DNA of 17,043 nucleotides from Angelobacter sp036502105 (GTDB lineage: Bacteria; Acidobacteriota; Terriglobia; Terriglobales; Acidobacteriaceae), in the NCBI GenBank assembly GCA_036502105.1, contig DASXZE010000168.1:1-17043 (forward strand), written 5' to 3'. Positions 1 through 7,508 of this stretch are shown here, one piece after another (the first letter of the stretch is position 1; every line of letters starts with the position of its first letter). The notes under the pieces were generated by a model that was given only the letters and a program-made list of their open reading frames with translations, was not told the origin of the DNA and did not search any database. Made by a program: the position numbers and the translations under genes.

Positions 1-1722
1 CGGCGTGACCAGATTTTTTACGCCAAGGCTGCGGGCGAAGGCAATCCGGTGATTTATGTGGGCGCGAAGACCGGGCGCGATGGCATCCACGGCGCGACGA
101 TGGCGAGCGAAGAATTCAGTGAAGGCTCAGAGGCCAAACGGCCGAACGTGCAGGTGGGCGATCCGTTTCTGGAGAAGCTGTTGCTTGAGGCCTGTGTTGA
201 AGCCATGCACACCGGAGCAGTCGTTGGAATACAAGATATGGGCGCAGCCGGCCTGACCTGCTCTACCTGCGAAATGGGCGCACGCGGCGGCGTGGGAATT
301 GAAATTGAGCTGGACCTGGTGCCGCAACGCGAAACCGGCATGAACGCTTACGAGATCATGCTGAGTGAATCCCAGGAGCGCATGCTGCTGGTGGCGGAGA
401 GCGGCCGCGAACAGGAAGTGCTGAAGGTCTTTGAAAAATGGGGATTGGATGGCGTGATAGTGGGCCGCGTGATTGGCGGCGGACGCTTGCGCGTGCTGGA
501 ACACGGCAAACTTGTTGCCGATATTCCGAACACCGCGTTGACCGACGATGCGCCGTTGTATCACCGTCCGCTGGAGCCATGGAGCGCGCCGGTTTCACGC
601 ACCAAGCCAGAAAACGTGAAGTGGAGCACCGCCACTGACCTGACGGAAAATTTGAAACAGCTGCTGGCTGTGCCGAACATCTGCTCCAAGCGCTGGATTT
701 TTGAGCAATATGATTCCATGGTGCAATCGAATACCGTGGAGGGGCCGGGTGCGGACGCGGGGCTGATGCGGATTAAAGGATCAAAGCGCGCACTGGCCAT
801 GGCGCTGGACGGCAATGGACGCTGGTGCTGGCTTGATCCAAAGCTGGGCGCAATGCATAACGTGGCGGAATCTGCGCGCAACGTTTCCTGCACCGGCGCT
901 ACGCCAGTGGCGGCAACGAACTGCCTGAACTTTGGCAATCCGGAAAAGCCGCCGATCATGTGGCAGCTTTCGCAGGTGATTGATGGCATTACCGAAGCCT
1001 GCACCACGCTGGAAACGCCCATCACCGGCGGCAATGTGAGCCTTTACAACGAGACGCTGGGCGAAGGTATTTATCCCACGCCGGTGATTGGCATTGTGGG
1101 CATTTTGCAGAACGTGGATGACGCGATGACGTTCTACTTCCGCGAGGCTGGCCGCGAAGTATTTCTGCTGAGCGGCTCGCCACAGGGAGCAGCGGCGGGC
1201 AAAAACGCTGAAGCTGAATTTGGCTCTTCAGAGTACGCGAAAGATGTGATCGGCCAGATCTGGGGTGTCCCGCCGGCGCTGGATTTGCAGCAGGAAGCGG
1301 CGTTACAAAAGTGCCTGCGGGAGCTGATCCACGAGCATGCGATTGAGTCTGCCCATGATTGTTCTGACGGCGGCCTGGCCGTGGCGCTGGCCGAAGCTTG
1401 CTTTGTGAAAGGAAAGCCTGCGGCTGCAACAACTTACGTGGGCGTGGAGGTCGATCTTAAGTCCAACGGACTGTTCGCAGAGGCGGTTTTATTTGGCGAA
1501 ACGGCCAGCCGGGTGCTGATTAGTTGCGACCAGAAAAAGGCTTCAGACATCCAACAAATAGCGGTAAGATGGGGCATACAGGCGGACCGGCTCGGTCGCA
1601 CTGTTCCTGAAAAACTTGAGATTCATATTGACGGCAAGATAGCGGTCTCCGCAAAAGTGTCTGAACTGCGACAGGTTTGGGATACGGCGCTGGTGAAGGC
1701 ATTGCATACGGAAGAGCAGTAG
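1..1722 (+). CDS. purL: Phosphoribosylformylglycinamidine synthase subunit PurL (5' truncated by window edge)
   Basis: Synthetase subunit of FGAM synthase, the fourth step of de novo purine synthesis: ATP-dependent conversion of FGAR plus ammonia, delivered from glutamine by PurQ with PurS, to FGAM. It acts in the cytoplasm. The frame is open from base 1, so the gene starts outside the window; 573 residues are visible. The small bacterial PurL is about 740 residues, so roughly 170 N-terminal residues are missing. Seen: GRDGIHGATMAS and GDPFLEKLLLEAC near the left edge, the QDMGAAGLTCS segment, GGNVSLYNET in the second synthetase half, and HDCSDGGLAVALAEA near the C-terminus. These are hallmarks of the duplicated PurM/PurL ATP-binding fold. 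The ATG at base 49 is internal, not the start. purF follows on the same strand, as expected for a purine cluster. No frameshift was seen. Confidence 0.96.
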   Translation, partial: RRDQIFYAKAAGEGNPVIYVGAKTGRDGIHGATMASEEFSEGSEAKRPNVQVGDPFLEKLLLEACVEAMHTGAVVGIQDMGAAGLTCSTCEMGARGGVGIEIELDLVPQRETGMNAYEIMLSESQERMLLVAESGREQEVLKVFEKWGLDGVIVGRVIGGGRLRVLEHGKLVADIPNTALTDDAPLYHRPLEPWSAPVSRTKPENVKWSTATDLTENLKQLLAVPNICSKRWIFEQYDSMVQSNTVEGPGADAGLMRIKGSKRALAMALDGNGRWCWLDPKLGAMHNVAESARNVSCTGATPVAATNCLNFGNPEKPPIMWQLSQVIDGITEACTTLETPITGGNVSLYNETLGEGIYPTPVIGIVGILQNVDDAMTFYFREAGREVFLLSGSPQGAAAGKNAEAEFGSSEYAKDVIGQIWGVPPALDLQQEAALQKCLRELIHEHAIESAHDCSDGGLAVALAEACFVKGKPAAATTYVGVEVDLKSNGLFAEAVLFGETASRVLISCDQKKASDIQQIAVRWGIQADRLGRTVPEKLEIHIDGKIAVSAKVSELRQVWDTALVKALHTEEQ

Positions 1723-1742
1723 TTGGTACTTAGTTATTAGTA

Positions 1743-1773
1743 TTTGGCTTTTGGCTCTCGGCTTTTGGCTTTG
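1743..1773. repeat. Degenerate TTGGCTTT-type repeat after purL
   Basis: TTTGGC/CTCGGC units recur about four times in 31 bp immediately after the purL stop. The tract has no coding potential and looks like slippage-generated low-complexity sequence. Confidence 0.6.
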
Positions 1774-1787
1774 TTTCGAAGATTGTA

Positions 1788-1814
1788 TCTGTGATGCAAC
1801 GGCAGAGATTTTTT
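1788..1814 (+). terminator. Possible weak intrinsic terminator after purL
   Basis: TCTGT (1788-1792) can pair with GCAGA (1802-1806), including one G-U pair, across a 9-nt loop. Two bases later comes a run of six T (1809-1814). The stem is only 5 bp, so this may merely attenuate transcription between purL and purF. Confidence 0.3.
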
Positions 1815-1858
1815 AGGAAATAGGGATCCCTCGCTACGCTCAGGACTGCGGAAACAAT

Positions 1859-1914
1859 CGGGACTTCGGGACTTCGGGAAGCAAACAGTTTTCGGAAAGC
1901 AAGCAGTTTTTGGA
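1859..1914. repeat. Two adjacent short tandem repeats upstream of purF
   Basis: Two and a half copies of an 8-bp unit CGGGACTT start near 1860. They are followed directly by two copies of an 18-bp unit (1879-1896 and 1897-1914) that differ at 2 of 18 positions. They fill the spacer just before purF, so copy-number change could alter its leader. Confidence 0.7.
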
Positions 1915-1959
1915 ATTCAACGTCTTCGGGAACTAACAGTGTGGAGTTGAGCAACCAAT

Positions 1960-3387
1960 ATGGCTTTCGACAAATTTAAAGACGAATGCGGCGTAATGGC
2001 GGTTCACAATCATAGTGAAGCCTCCACCATGGCCTATCTTGGCTTGCATCAGTTGCAACATCGCGGTCAGGAATCTGCCGGCATTGTATCTTCGAACGGC
2101 GAACGTCTTTTCATCCACAAATCCATGGGTGAAGTTGCGGAAATTTTCACCGAGCCGGTGCTGGCTAAGCTGCCCGGCGATCTGGCGATTGGCCATACGC
2201 GCTACTCAACCACGGGCGATTCTGCGGTGCTCAACGCGCAGCCCATCATGGTGGATTGCAACAAGGGCATGATTGCGATTGCGCATAACGGCAACCTGGT
2301 AAATGCCGGCGAGATACGCAGCCGCCTGGAAGCGCAAGGCTCCATTTTCCAGACCACCAGCGATACTGAAGTGATCGTGCACCTGATTGCGCAATCCAAA
2401 GAGCAAACGTTGCCGGAAGCTGTATGCGATGCTCTGCGCCGGATTGAAGGCGCGTTCTCTCTGATCATGATGACGCGCGATCGGATATTTGCGATTCGTG
2501 ATCCGCGCGGATTCCGCCCGCTTTCCATGGGACGCATTCCCGGCGGCGGCGAAACCGGTGACACAGTGGTCTTTGCCTCTGAGACCTGCGCGTTTGACCT
2601 GATTGGCGCTGTGTATGAGCGCGATGTGAAACCCGGCGAGATGGTGGTGGTCGGTCCGGAAGGAACGTCTTCCCGCTTCTTTGCCGCGGAGATGAAACAG
2701 TCTGCGTGCATCTTTGAGCACGTATATTTTTCGCGTCCGGATAGCGTGGTGTTTGGCACGTCGGTGCAGGCCAGCCGTGAAGCCATGGGACGCCAGCTGG
2801 CAAAAGAGTCGCCGGTGGAGGCTGATCTGGTTGTACCGGTACCTGACTCAGGCGTGGCCGCTGCGCTGGGCTATTCATCTGAATCGCTGGTGCCGTTTCG
2901 CTTTGGGCTGATCCGTAATCATTATGTGGGGCGGACGTTTATTGAGCCGGAACAACGCGTGCGTGACTTCGGCGTGAAGCTAAAGCTGAATCCTATCCGC
3001 AGTCTGCTGGCGGGTAAGCGCATTATCCTGGTGGATGACTCTCTGGTCCGTGGAACCACCAGCCGCAAAATTGTACGCATGGTGCGCGACGCCGGCGCAA
3101 AAGAAGTGCATGTGCGCATCTCATGCCCGCCTACGGTCTCTCCGTGTTATTACGGAGTAGATACGCCGTCAAAGGACCAGCTCATTGCGTCGAATAAAAC
3201 GCTGGAGCAGATTCGCGACTATATTGGCGCGGATTCATTGGCTTATCTATCTTTAGAAGGATTGCGGGCGGCCTGCGCTGAGGGCGAGAAGACGACCTAT
3301 TGCACATCATGCTATACGGGCGTCTATCCTACAGATTTTATTCCGTTGGAACTGATTCAGCCGGTGGCAGCGCAGAAGAAGCAGTAA
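1960..3387 (+). CDS. purF: Amidophosphoribosyltransferase PurF (Fe-S type)
   Basis: Commits PRPP to purine synthesis by making 5-phosphoribosylamine from PRPP and glutamine. The 475-residue length is normal. Domains: N-terminal class II glutamine amidotransferase (about 10-240) and C-terminal phosphoribosyltransferase (about 270-460). Cys10 follows a nine-residue leader, as in the propeptide-processed Bacillus-type enzyme where the exposed Cys is the nucleophile. HRGQESAGI (34-42) and the GHTRYSTTG segment (78-86) belong to the glutaminase. IILVDDSLVRGTTS (355-368) is the PRPP-binding loop. Cys250, Cys396 and the CTSC pair Cys448/Cys451 match the four 4Fe-4S ligands of the Bacillus class; E. 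coli-type PurF lacks them. The start is set by the propeptide fit. A recognisable Shine-Dalgarno is weak (GGAG about 13 nt upstream). It follows purL after a 237-bp repeat-rich gap, so it may have its own promoter. Confidence 0.97.
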   Translation: MAFDKFKDECGVMAVHNHSEASTMAYLGLHQLQHRGQESAGIVSSNGERLFIHKSMGEVAEIFTEPVLAKLPGDLAIGHTRYSTTGDSAVLNAQPIMVDCNKGMIAIAHNGNLVNAGEIRSRLEAQGSIFQTTSDTEVIVHLIAQSKEQTLPEAVCDALRRIEGAFSLIMMTRDRIFAIRDPRGFRPLSMGRIPGGGETGDTVVFASETCAFDLIGAVYERDVKPGEMVVVGPEGTSSRFFAAEMKQSACIFEHVYFSRPDSVVFGTSVQASREAMGRQLAKESPVEADLVVPVPDSGVAAALGYSSESLVPFRFGLIRNHYVGRTFIEPEQRVRDFGVKLKLNPIRSLLAGKRIILVDDSLVRGTTSRKIVRMVRDAGAKEVHVRISCPPTVSPCYYGVDTPSKDQLIASNKTLEQIRDYIGADSLAYLSLEGLRAACAEGEKTTYCTSCYTGVYPTDFIPLELIQPVAAQKKQ

Positions 3388-3561
3388 ACCAGCTTCAGAA
3401 AACTCTTAAGCTTTAGGTCGAAATTCCATTTTCGTCAAAGCCAAGAATTTCATCGTTGCTTCGATGATCCAACGATGGCGGAAGGGAATCTACTCGTTTG
3501 AGTATTGCGTAGAGTTTCTGCTTTTCCGCTTGCGCGACAATTCATTATTGCTGCCAATGCT

Positions 3562-3591
3562 AAAAAGCCCTCGTAAATACTTCAAGGCCTT
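3562..3591 (-). terminator. Candidate intrinsic terminator of the minus-strand operon
   Basis: Read on the minus strand, AAGGCC (3591-3586) pairs with GGCTTT (3569-3564), with one G-U, across a 16-nt loop. The T run continues to 3562. It lies about 40 bp past the stop of the kinase gene, the last gene of the run. The stem is short and the loop long, so confidence is modest. Confidence 0.35.
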
Positions 3592-3631
3592 CAAAATGTA
3601 CATTCACTGATTTTATGCTAACTGCTCACAC

Positions 3632-4351
3632 TTAAGCCGCTGACAAGCTTCCCGAGATCAGGTCTGTAGAGCGTCCCTGCGCAGCAAGCTCACGTTCAGC
3701 GGCCCTGAGAACAGCTGCTTTGGCTTCCGGCAGATCGAGTGCGGGGATGATCGTCATGGTCTTGAGAATGCCCGCGAGTTCGAAGTAAACACGGCGGCAT
3801 TTCTTCATGAACTCCACGGGATATTCCGGCTTACGCGCGTAAGCTGCAACTGGGTCGGCATCAAGCAGGTAGGCAATGTCAGGCCGAGGAACGAAGCCGT
3901 GAACAAATTTCACAAAAGCGCGGCTGAGCGGATTCGAGAGATTCAGGTTCGAAAGCTCGTCGTAGATATAGCGATCCAGAATCACCACGTCAGCGCCGCT
4001 TCTTTTGGCACGCGCTACGACCTGGCCGAGATGAATGGCGTCAAGCAAATACAGAAAGTGCCGGGCCAGCGTAAGATGCCAGCCGCGCACGTTCTTGTCA
4101 CGGCGGTTCACCGGTTTCCCCGGCGCGCCGATACCACGCTCGCTTTTGTACACTTTGTGAACAAATCCTTCGCGATACTTCACGCCGACCACCACGTTGT
4201 CCCAGAAAGCGAGCAGCGTGGTCTTGAGTCCAGCGGCATGCAGCGCGGAGCGCAGGTTCTCAATTTGCGTCGACTTGCCTGCGCCATCGACGCCAGAAAA
4301 AGAAATAAGCAGCGGTGAATTTGAAGCAGCGTGATTGATTGGTTCTGTCAT
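3632..4351 (-). CDS. P-loop kinase of the thymidylate kinase fold, substrate unclear
   Basis: A 239-residue soluble protein with a P-loop nucleoside/nucleotide kinase architecture. Seen: Walker A GVDGAGKST (20-28) after a beta-strand; ILDRYIYDE (124-132), matching the DR-Y/H substrate-binding motif of thymidylate kinases; IAYLLDADP (159-167), the following strand; and a basic RKPEYP stretch (173-178) where the LID lies. The usual dTMP kinase continuation after DRY (a Ser and an AYQ motif) is absent, and there is an extra basic segment at about 70-90. It is therefore probably not the housekeeping Tmk; it could phosphorylate another nucleotide or a glycan precursor. It is the last gene of a six-gene minus-strand run, 54 bp after the secreted Q/P-rich gene, with no clear Shine-Dalgarno. 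Kinase fold is confident; substrate is unknown. Confidence 0.8.
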   Translation of the reverse strand: MTEPINHAASNSPLLISFSGVDGAGKSTQIENLRSALHAAGLKTTLLAFWDNVVVGVKYREGFVHKVYKSERGIGAPGKPVNRRDKNVRGWHLTLARHFLYLLDAIHLGQVVARAKRSGADVVILDRYIYDELSNLNLSNPLSRAFVKFVHGFVPRPDIAYLLDADPVAAYARKPEYPVEFMKKCRRVYFELAGILKTMTIIPALDLPEAKAAVLRAAERELAAQGRSTDLISGSLSAA

Positions 4352-4405
4352 TTGGATTCGGCCCGTACGTATATATAGTGCTCCGCTTACATTAACCGTT
4401 TCACA

Positions 4406-5008
4406 TCACTTCTGCGTAACACCAGCTAAGGTCGCACCTGGAGGAGTTGAAGACGTGCCGTGGCTCAGCGCATACACAATACCCAGCGCTGCTCCGCCTG
4501 CAACAACAGCTCCAACCTTTAGCAGCAAAGACCGTGTCTGGTGCTGCTTGGCTGGTGCAATGGCCACGCCTGCCGGCTTTGCCGCTGCGCCGCCAGAAGT
4601 GGGGACGCTTTCCGCAGTTGCCGCGCCCACAGGTTCGGTAGGCCTTTTAGCCTGAGGTCCATCGGGGAGATTCTGTGGCATTGATTGCGGCTGTGCCTGC
4701 TGCTCGCCTGCTGCATCAGGATACGTGGTGACGGGCTTCAGCGGCCCCTGCGAAGGATTCACATTGCTGCCAGGCTGCTGCGACGAATTTTGATTGCTGG
4801 TCGCTGGCGCTGCGGATTGATCCGTGGCAGGAACTGGCTGCGCAGTCGCAGGTGCTGTAGTCGTCGGCTGAACTGGAGCCTGCTGAGTTTGGGGCTGCTG
4901 CGCAGAGGACGGCGGATTGCTCTGCTGCGCCTGCAAAGATTGACCTAGCGACATTCCGATAATCAACATGGTGCCCAGGATGCTCGTAAATTTATTTTGG
5001 ATTTTCAT
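4406..5008 (-). CDS. Secreted Q/P-rich protein with C-terminal membrane segment
   Basis: A 200-residue protein of unrecognised family. Residues 1-27 form a signal peptide: basic start, hydrophobic core, and a likely cut after LQA. Residues 28-130 are low complexity, dominated by Q, P, T, S and A, and likely disordered. Residues 161-182 (core KVGAVVAGGAALGIVYAL) form one small-residue-rich hydrophobic helix after a KQHQTR stretch, followed by a short polar tail. The layout suggests an envelope protein whose long flexible segment lies outside the cytoplasm, anchored by its C-terminal helix. The ATG is preceded by a GAGGG Shine-Dalgarno about 4 nt upstream. It sits 39 bp after the EGNHR protein gene and 54 bp before the kinase gene. 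Function unknown. Confidence 0.75.
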   Translation of the reverse strand: MKIQNKFTSILGTMLIIGMSLGQSLQAQQSNPPSSAQQPQTQQAPVQPTTTAPATAQPVPATDQSAAPATSNQNSSQQPGSNVNPSQGPLKPVTTYPDAAGEQQAQPQSMPQNLPDGPQAKRPTEPVGAATAESVPTSGGAAAKPAGVAIAPAKQHQTRSLLLKVGAVVAGGAALGIVYALSHGTSSTPPGATLAGVTQK

Positions 5009-5047
5009 AAAACCCTCGGGGAACTGCTGGTTTTGTTTTGGCCCAAA

Positions 5048-5782
5048 CTACTCTTGCTTAATGGGCAGCGCGCTTTCGGCAGAGGCACTTATGGTTTGCC
5101 TGCGGGTAGCGTGCTGGAGCAGGCTGCTCACGTCAGTGTCTCTGTCCCATTTATGTTTGATGCGGTTTTTGAGGCAACGGAAGAGAGTCTTAAAATTGGT
5201 TTTGTACCAGCAACATTGCTCCATATTGGGTGAAAACACCCCAACCATGCGCGCGCCGTTGAGCCCGGAGCCGTCCGTGACCAGCAAAGATGCAATAAAA
5301 CGGTGATTGCCTTCCAGAAGAGTGACGGGGTGGGTCTCGTCTAAACCCAGGAAAACAATCATTCTTTTGGGGCCATTCGGCCCCAGATGCGAGTACACGG
5401 CCCTCATTTTGGTAGCGAATGCACTGGTATCATTGCCATCCAGCTGCTCTTGGACTTTGGCCGCCACATTCCGGGCTTTGAAGTCCCCATTGGCGATTTT
5501 TCTCCAATGGGCGCGCGGAAAGACGCTGACTTTTTCCACGTCTTCAGGGGCAAAGTCTATTTCCCACCATTGGCGGTCGTCGGGCAGCTCCCACCACATG
5601 GTGTCGCGACGGCGAAAAAGCAGCGCCTGGCGAATTGCATTTTCCGCCTCATTGGTAAGATCGGGATTGTTCACGATCTCCATAAACTGTCCGCGGTCAG
5701 CGTTATATTCCGGATGAAAGAATTCACCTTTCAGAAATTCTGAGATGACCTCCGCTTCGGTAATACGGCGCAGCTTCTTCAT
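5048..5782 (-). CDS. Uncharacterised soluble protein with EGNHR motif (ParB/sulfiredoxin-like?)
   Basis: A 244-residue protein with no signal peptide or membrane helix. I do not recognise the family with confidence. Visible: a Trp-rich acidic segment (about 63-77, with WWELPDD and WWEIDF), a hydrophobic strand MIVFLGLDE (141-149), and then PVTLLEGNHRFIAS (152-165). An x-G-N-H-R segment after a strand resembles the ParB/sulfiredoxin nucleotide-binding loop, but the resemblance is short. Next come MVGVFSP, a Cys-Cys pair (190-191) and a basic tail with FRCLKNRIKHKW. Its ATG overlaps the flippase stop by 4 bp, so the two are probably translationally coupled. An AGGGG Shine-Dalgarno lies about 5 nt upstream. 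The coupling suggests work alongside flippase-dependent glycan assembly. Confidence 0.75.
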   Translation of the reverse strand: MKKLRRITEAEVISEFLKGEFFHPEYNADRGQFMEIVNNPDLTNEAENAIRQALLFRRRDTMWWELPDDRQWWEIDFAPEDVEKVSVFPRAHWRKIANGDFKARNVAAKVQEQLDGNDTSAFATKMRAVYSHLGPNGPKRMIVFLGLDETHPVTLLEGNHRFIASLLVTDGSGLNGARMVGVFSPNMEQCCWYKTNFKTLFRCLKNRIKHKWDRDTDVSSLLQHATRRQTISASAESALPIKQE

Positions 5783-7098
5783 GCAGCCCCTGCCAGCGGA
5801 GCAGAATTGTGGCGACGCAAAAACGGCACCGCTACCAGCGCCAGCATGAGGGCCATGAGAACAATGCGTACCATGATGACCTCACGCAGCGAGCCATGAA
5901 ACAGAGCAACACCCAGAACCAGAGCCCCACTGAACATGAGCTGCAGCCATGCAGTGTTGGCAATGCGGCGGGACATTTCATACGCGATAAACACGACGCT
6001 CAGCGAATACAATCCGGTGGCTGCTGCATAAAGCGCTAATAGCCACCCAATATCAATAAAGCGTGAGCCAAAGATCACACCCATGATCAGGTGCGGAAAA
6101 AGTGCGGAGATGGCAATGAACAAAAGTGAAAGTCCAAGCACCAGCAGCAATGGCAAGCCGATGCCGTGGGCTTTGTGCTGGGCTTTCGTTGGCTCTGCGC
6201 TGGCTGCGGCCGCCACAGGAAACATGGCATTGACTACGCCAAACCAGGAGGCGAAATAAAGCAGCCGTCCGATCTGAGAAATGGCCGCATAGACTCCTGC
6301 CGGATCGGACGGGAAATAATGCTTCACCAGCAAAATATCAATGTTGTTGATAATGACTTGCCCAACAAAGAAAACGATGGCCTGAACAGCTTCCGCCAGC
6401 AAAAGCGGTTCAGCTGTTCCTGGCTCGACGCGCAGTCGCGATGGCAATCTTGGCAGGAAGCAGGCTGAGATCACGGCAGCAGAGATTGCGCCCACGGCCC
6501 CGAGAACACCGTATCCGGCAACTACTAGTCCTGCTCCCACAAAGAAGCGCACCACCGCTTCAAGAACAAAATTGGTACCCAGCCGGGGAAACGCGCAGAC
6601 GCCTTGCATCGCGCCGCGCTTCACACCCAGCGGCGCATAAGCCGCGATACCAAGAGCGAGAATTCCGATGATCCACGGGCTGGGAACATTCAAAAAAGAA
6701 GCGATGGGCCTCTGCGCGACAAAAAGCAGGGCCCCCAGAACAAGGCTTACAATCCAGGCTTTGCCAAGCAAATTGCGGACAACGGCAGCCTTGCCGGAAT
6801 CGGCGTGGCTTCTGGCCACAAATTTTGCGCAGACCAGTTGAAAGGCCAGACTCACACAGGATGCGAGCAGAAGCAGAGTAACTGCGGCATTGATATTGCC
6901 GAACGCAGCCGGACCGAGCATCCGGGCCATGACCATGTTGTAGGCAAAATTGAAAACGTTCACCAGCATCATGGCGACAAGCATGATGAAGCTGCCGCTC
7001 AGCACCGTGGCCTGGGCGCTTGGCTGCGGGCGCATCGGGGTTGGGGCTGGCGCGTCAACTGCCGTGAGGGTGACAACGCTCTCTGATTGCGATATCAA
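5779..7098 (-). CDS. Polysaccharide flippase of the Wzx/MATE-like (MOP) superfamily
   Basis: An integral membrane protein of 439 residues with about 12 hydrophobic helices between residue 30 and the C-terminus. The first helices (LSGSFIMLVAMMLVNVFN, then YNMVMARMLGPAAFGNINA) carry the R-x-LGP-x-x-F/Y-G pattern typical of oligosaccharide and O-antigen flippases. Such proteins move lipid-linked sugar units across the inner membrane. The rest (QIGRLLYFASWFGVVNAMFP; ISALFPHLIMGVIFGSRF) keeps the two-lobed Wzx layout. The longest frame begins with TTG at 7098, 11 bp after the STAS stop, with a weak AGAG upstream; an ATG at 7035 would remove 21 polar residues and is a real alternative. The stop overlaps the next gene as ATGA. 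The specific substrate cannot be read from sequence. Confidence 0.88.
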   Translation of the reverse strand: MISQSESVVTLTAVDAPAPTPMRPQPSAQATVLSGSFIMLVAMMLVNVFNFAYNMVMARMLGPAAFGNINAAVTLLLLASCVSLAFQLVCAKFVARSHADSGKAAVVRNLLGKAWIVSLVLGALLFVAQRPIASFLNVPSPWIIGILALGIAAYAPLGVKRGAMQGVCAFPRLGTNFVLEAVVRFFVGAGLVVAGYGVLGAVGAISAAVISACFLPRLPSRLRVEPGTAEPLLLAEAVQAIVFFVGQVIINNIDILLVKHYFPSDPAGVYAAISQIGRLLYFASWFGVVNAMFPVAAAASAEPTKAQHKAHGIGLPLLLVLGLSLLFIAISALFPHLIMGVIFGSRFIDIGWLLALYAAATGLYSLSVVFIAYEMSRRIANTAWLQLMFSGALVLGVALFHGSLREVIMVRIVLMALMLALVAVPFLRRHNSAPLAGAA

Positions 7099-7109
7099 AT
7101 CGGAATCTC

Positions 7110-7508
7110 TTAAGCTGCTACGGATTGGACAGAAGAACGCTTGTTATGCAGCAACTGTTGCCGCATGGCATTGGGCAGGAAGCCACTATAGCTGCGCGCC
7201 GCTTCCGTTGAGGTTTCATAAATTTCAAACAGACGGTCCGTGCGAGTGAGTTCCAGCACCACGGCAGCCTGATCGGAGAGAGAAGCGAGCTTCACGTCGC
7301 CATCGCGCTTGTGCGCTTCAGACATGCAGCGCAGCAGCATCTCCACGCCAGCGGCGTCAATTTGCACGATCTGCGAAAGATCAAACACCAGTTGCGGGCG
7401 GTCAGCAGCCAGGAAAGGACGCACGTCACGCAGAAATTCGCGTGCAGCGCGGGCATTCACGCGTTCCGGCATTCTCTTGACTACTACTGGCCTGCTATTG
7501 ATGTCCAT
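7110..7508 (-). CDS. STAS-domain protein, anti-sigma-factor-antagonist-like, with Ala at the phospho-site
   Basis: A 132-residue single-domain STAS protein of the SpoIIAA/RsbV type. Such proteins usually bind anti-sigma kinases or other partners and are switched off by phosphorylation of one serine. Seen: QLVFDLSQIVQIDAAGVEMLLRC (residues 39-61, an interrupted reading of strand, loop and helix), then VKLASLSDQAAVVLELTRTDRLFEIYET, the usual C-terminal half. The family reads D-S-S-G at the loop; here it is D51-A52-A53-G54, so the phosphorylatable Ser is absent. A tail of about 25 residues is basic and unrelated. The start has a GAGG Shine-Dalgarno 4-5 nt upstream and overlaps the previous gene by 14 bp, which implies coupling. 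Being between a nucleotidyltransferase-like gene and a flippase suggests control of glycan production, not a stress sigma cascade. Confidence 0.87.
   Translation of the reverse strand: MDINSRPVVVKRMPERVNARAAREFLRDVRPFLAADRPQLVFDLSQIVQIDAAGVEMLLRCMSEAHKRDGDVKLASLSDQAAVVLELTRTDRLFEIYETSTEAARSYSGFLPNAMRQQLLHNKRSSVQSVAA

Noticed and set aside
1859..1914. CRISPR-like repeat array
   Set aside because: The units are contiguous tandem copies with no spacers, and no cas genes are present.
2202..2786. 194-codon minus-strand frame inside purF
   Set aside because: It lies fully antisense to the well-supported purF and has no domain pattern; a shadow of codon bias.
3451..3477. Perfect 8-bp inverted repeat CATCGTTG/CAACGATG after purF
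   Set aside because: 11-nt loop and no T run on either side, so it is not supported as a terminator; no other role can be argued.
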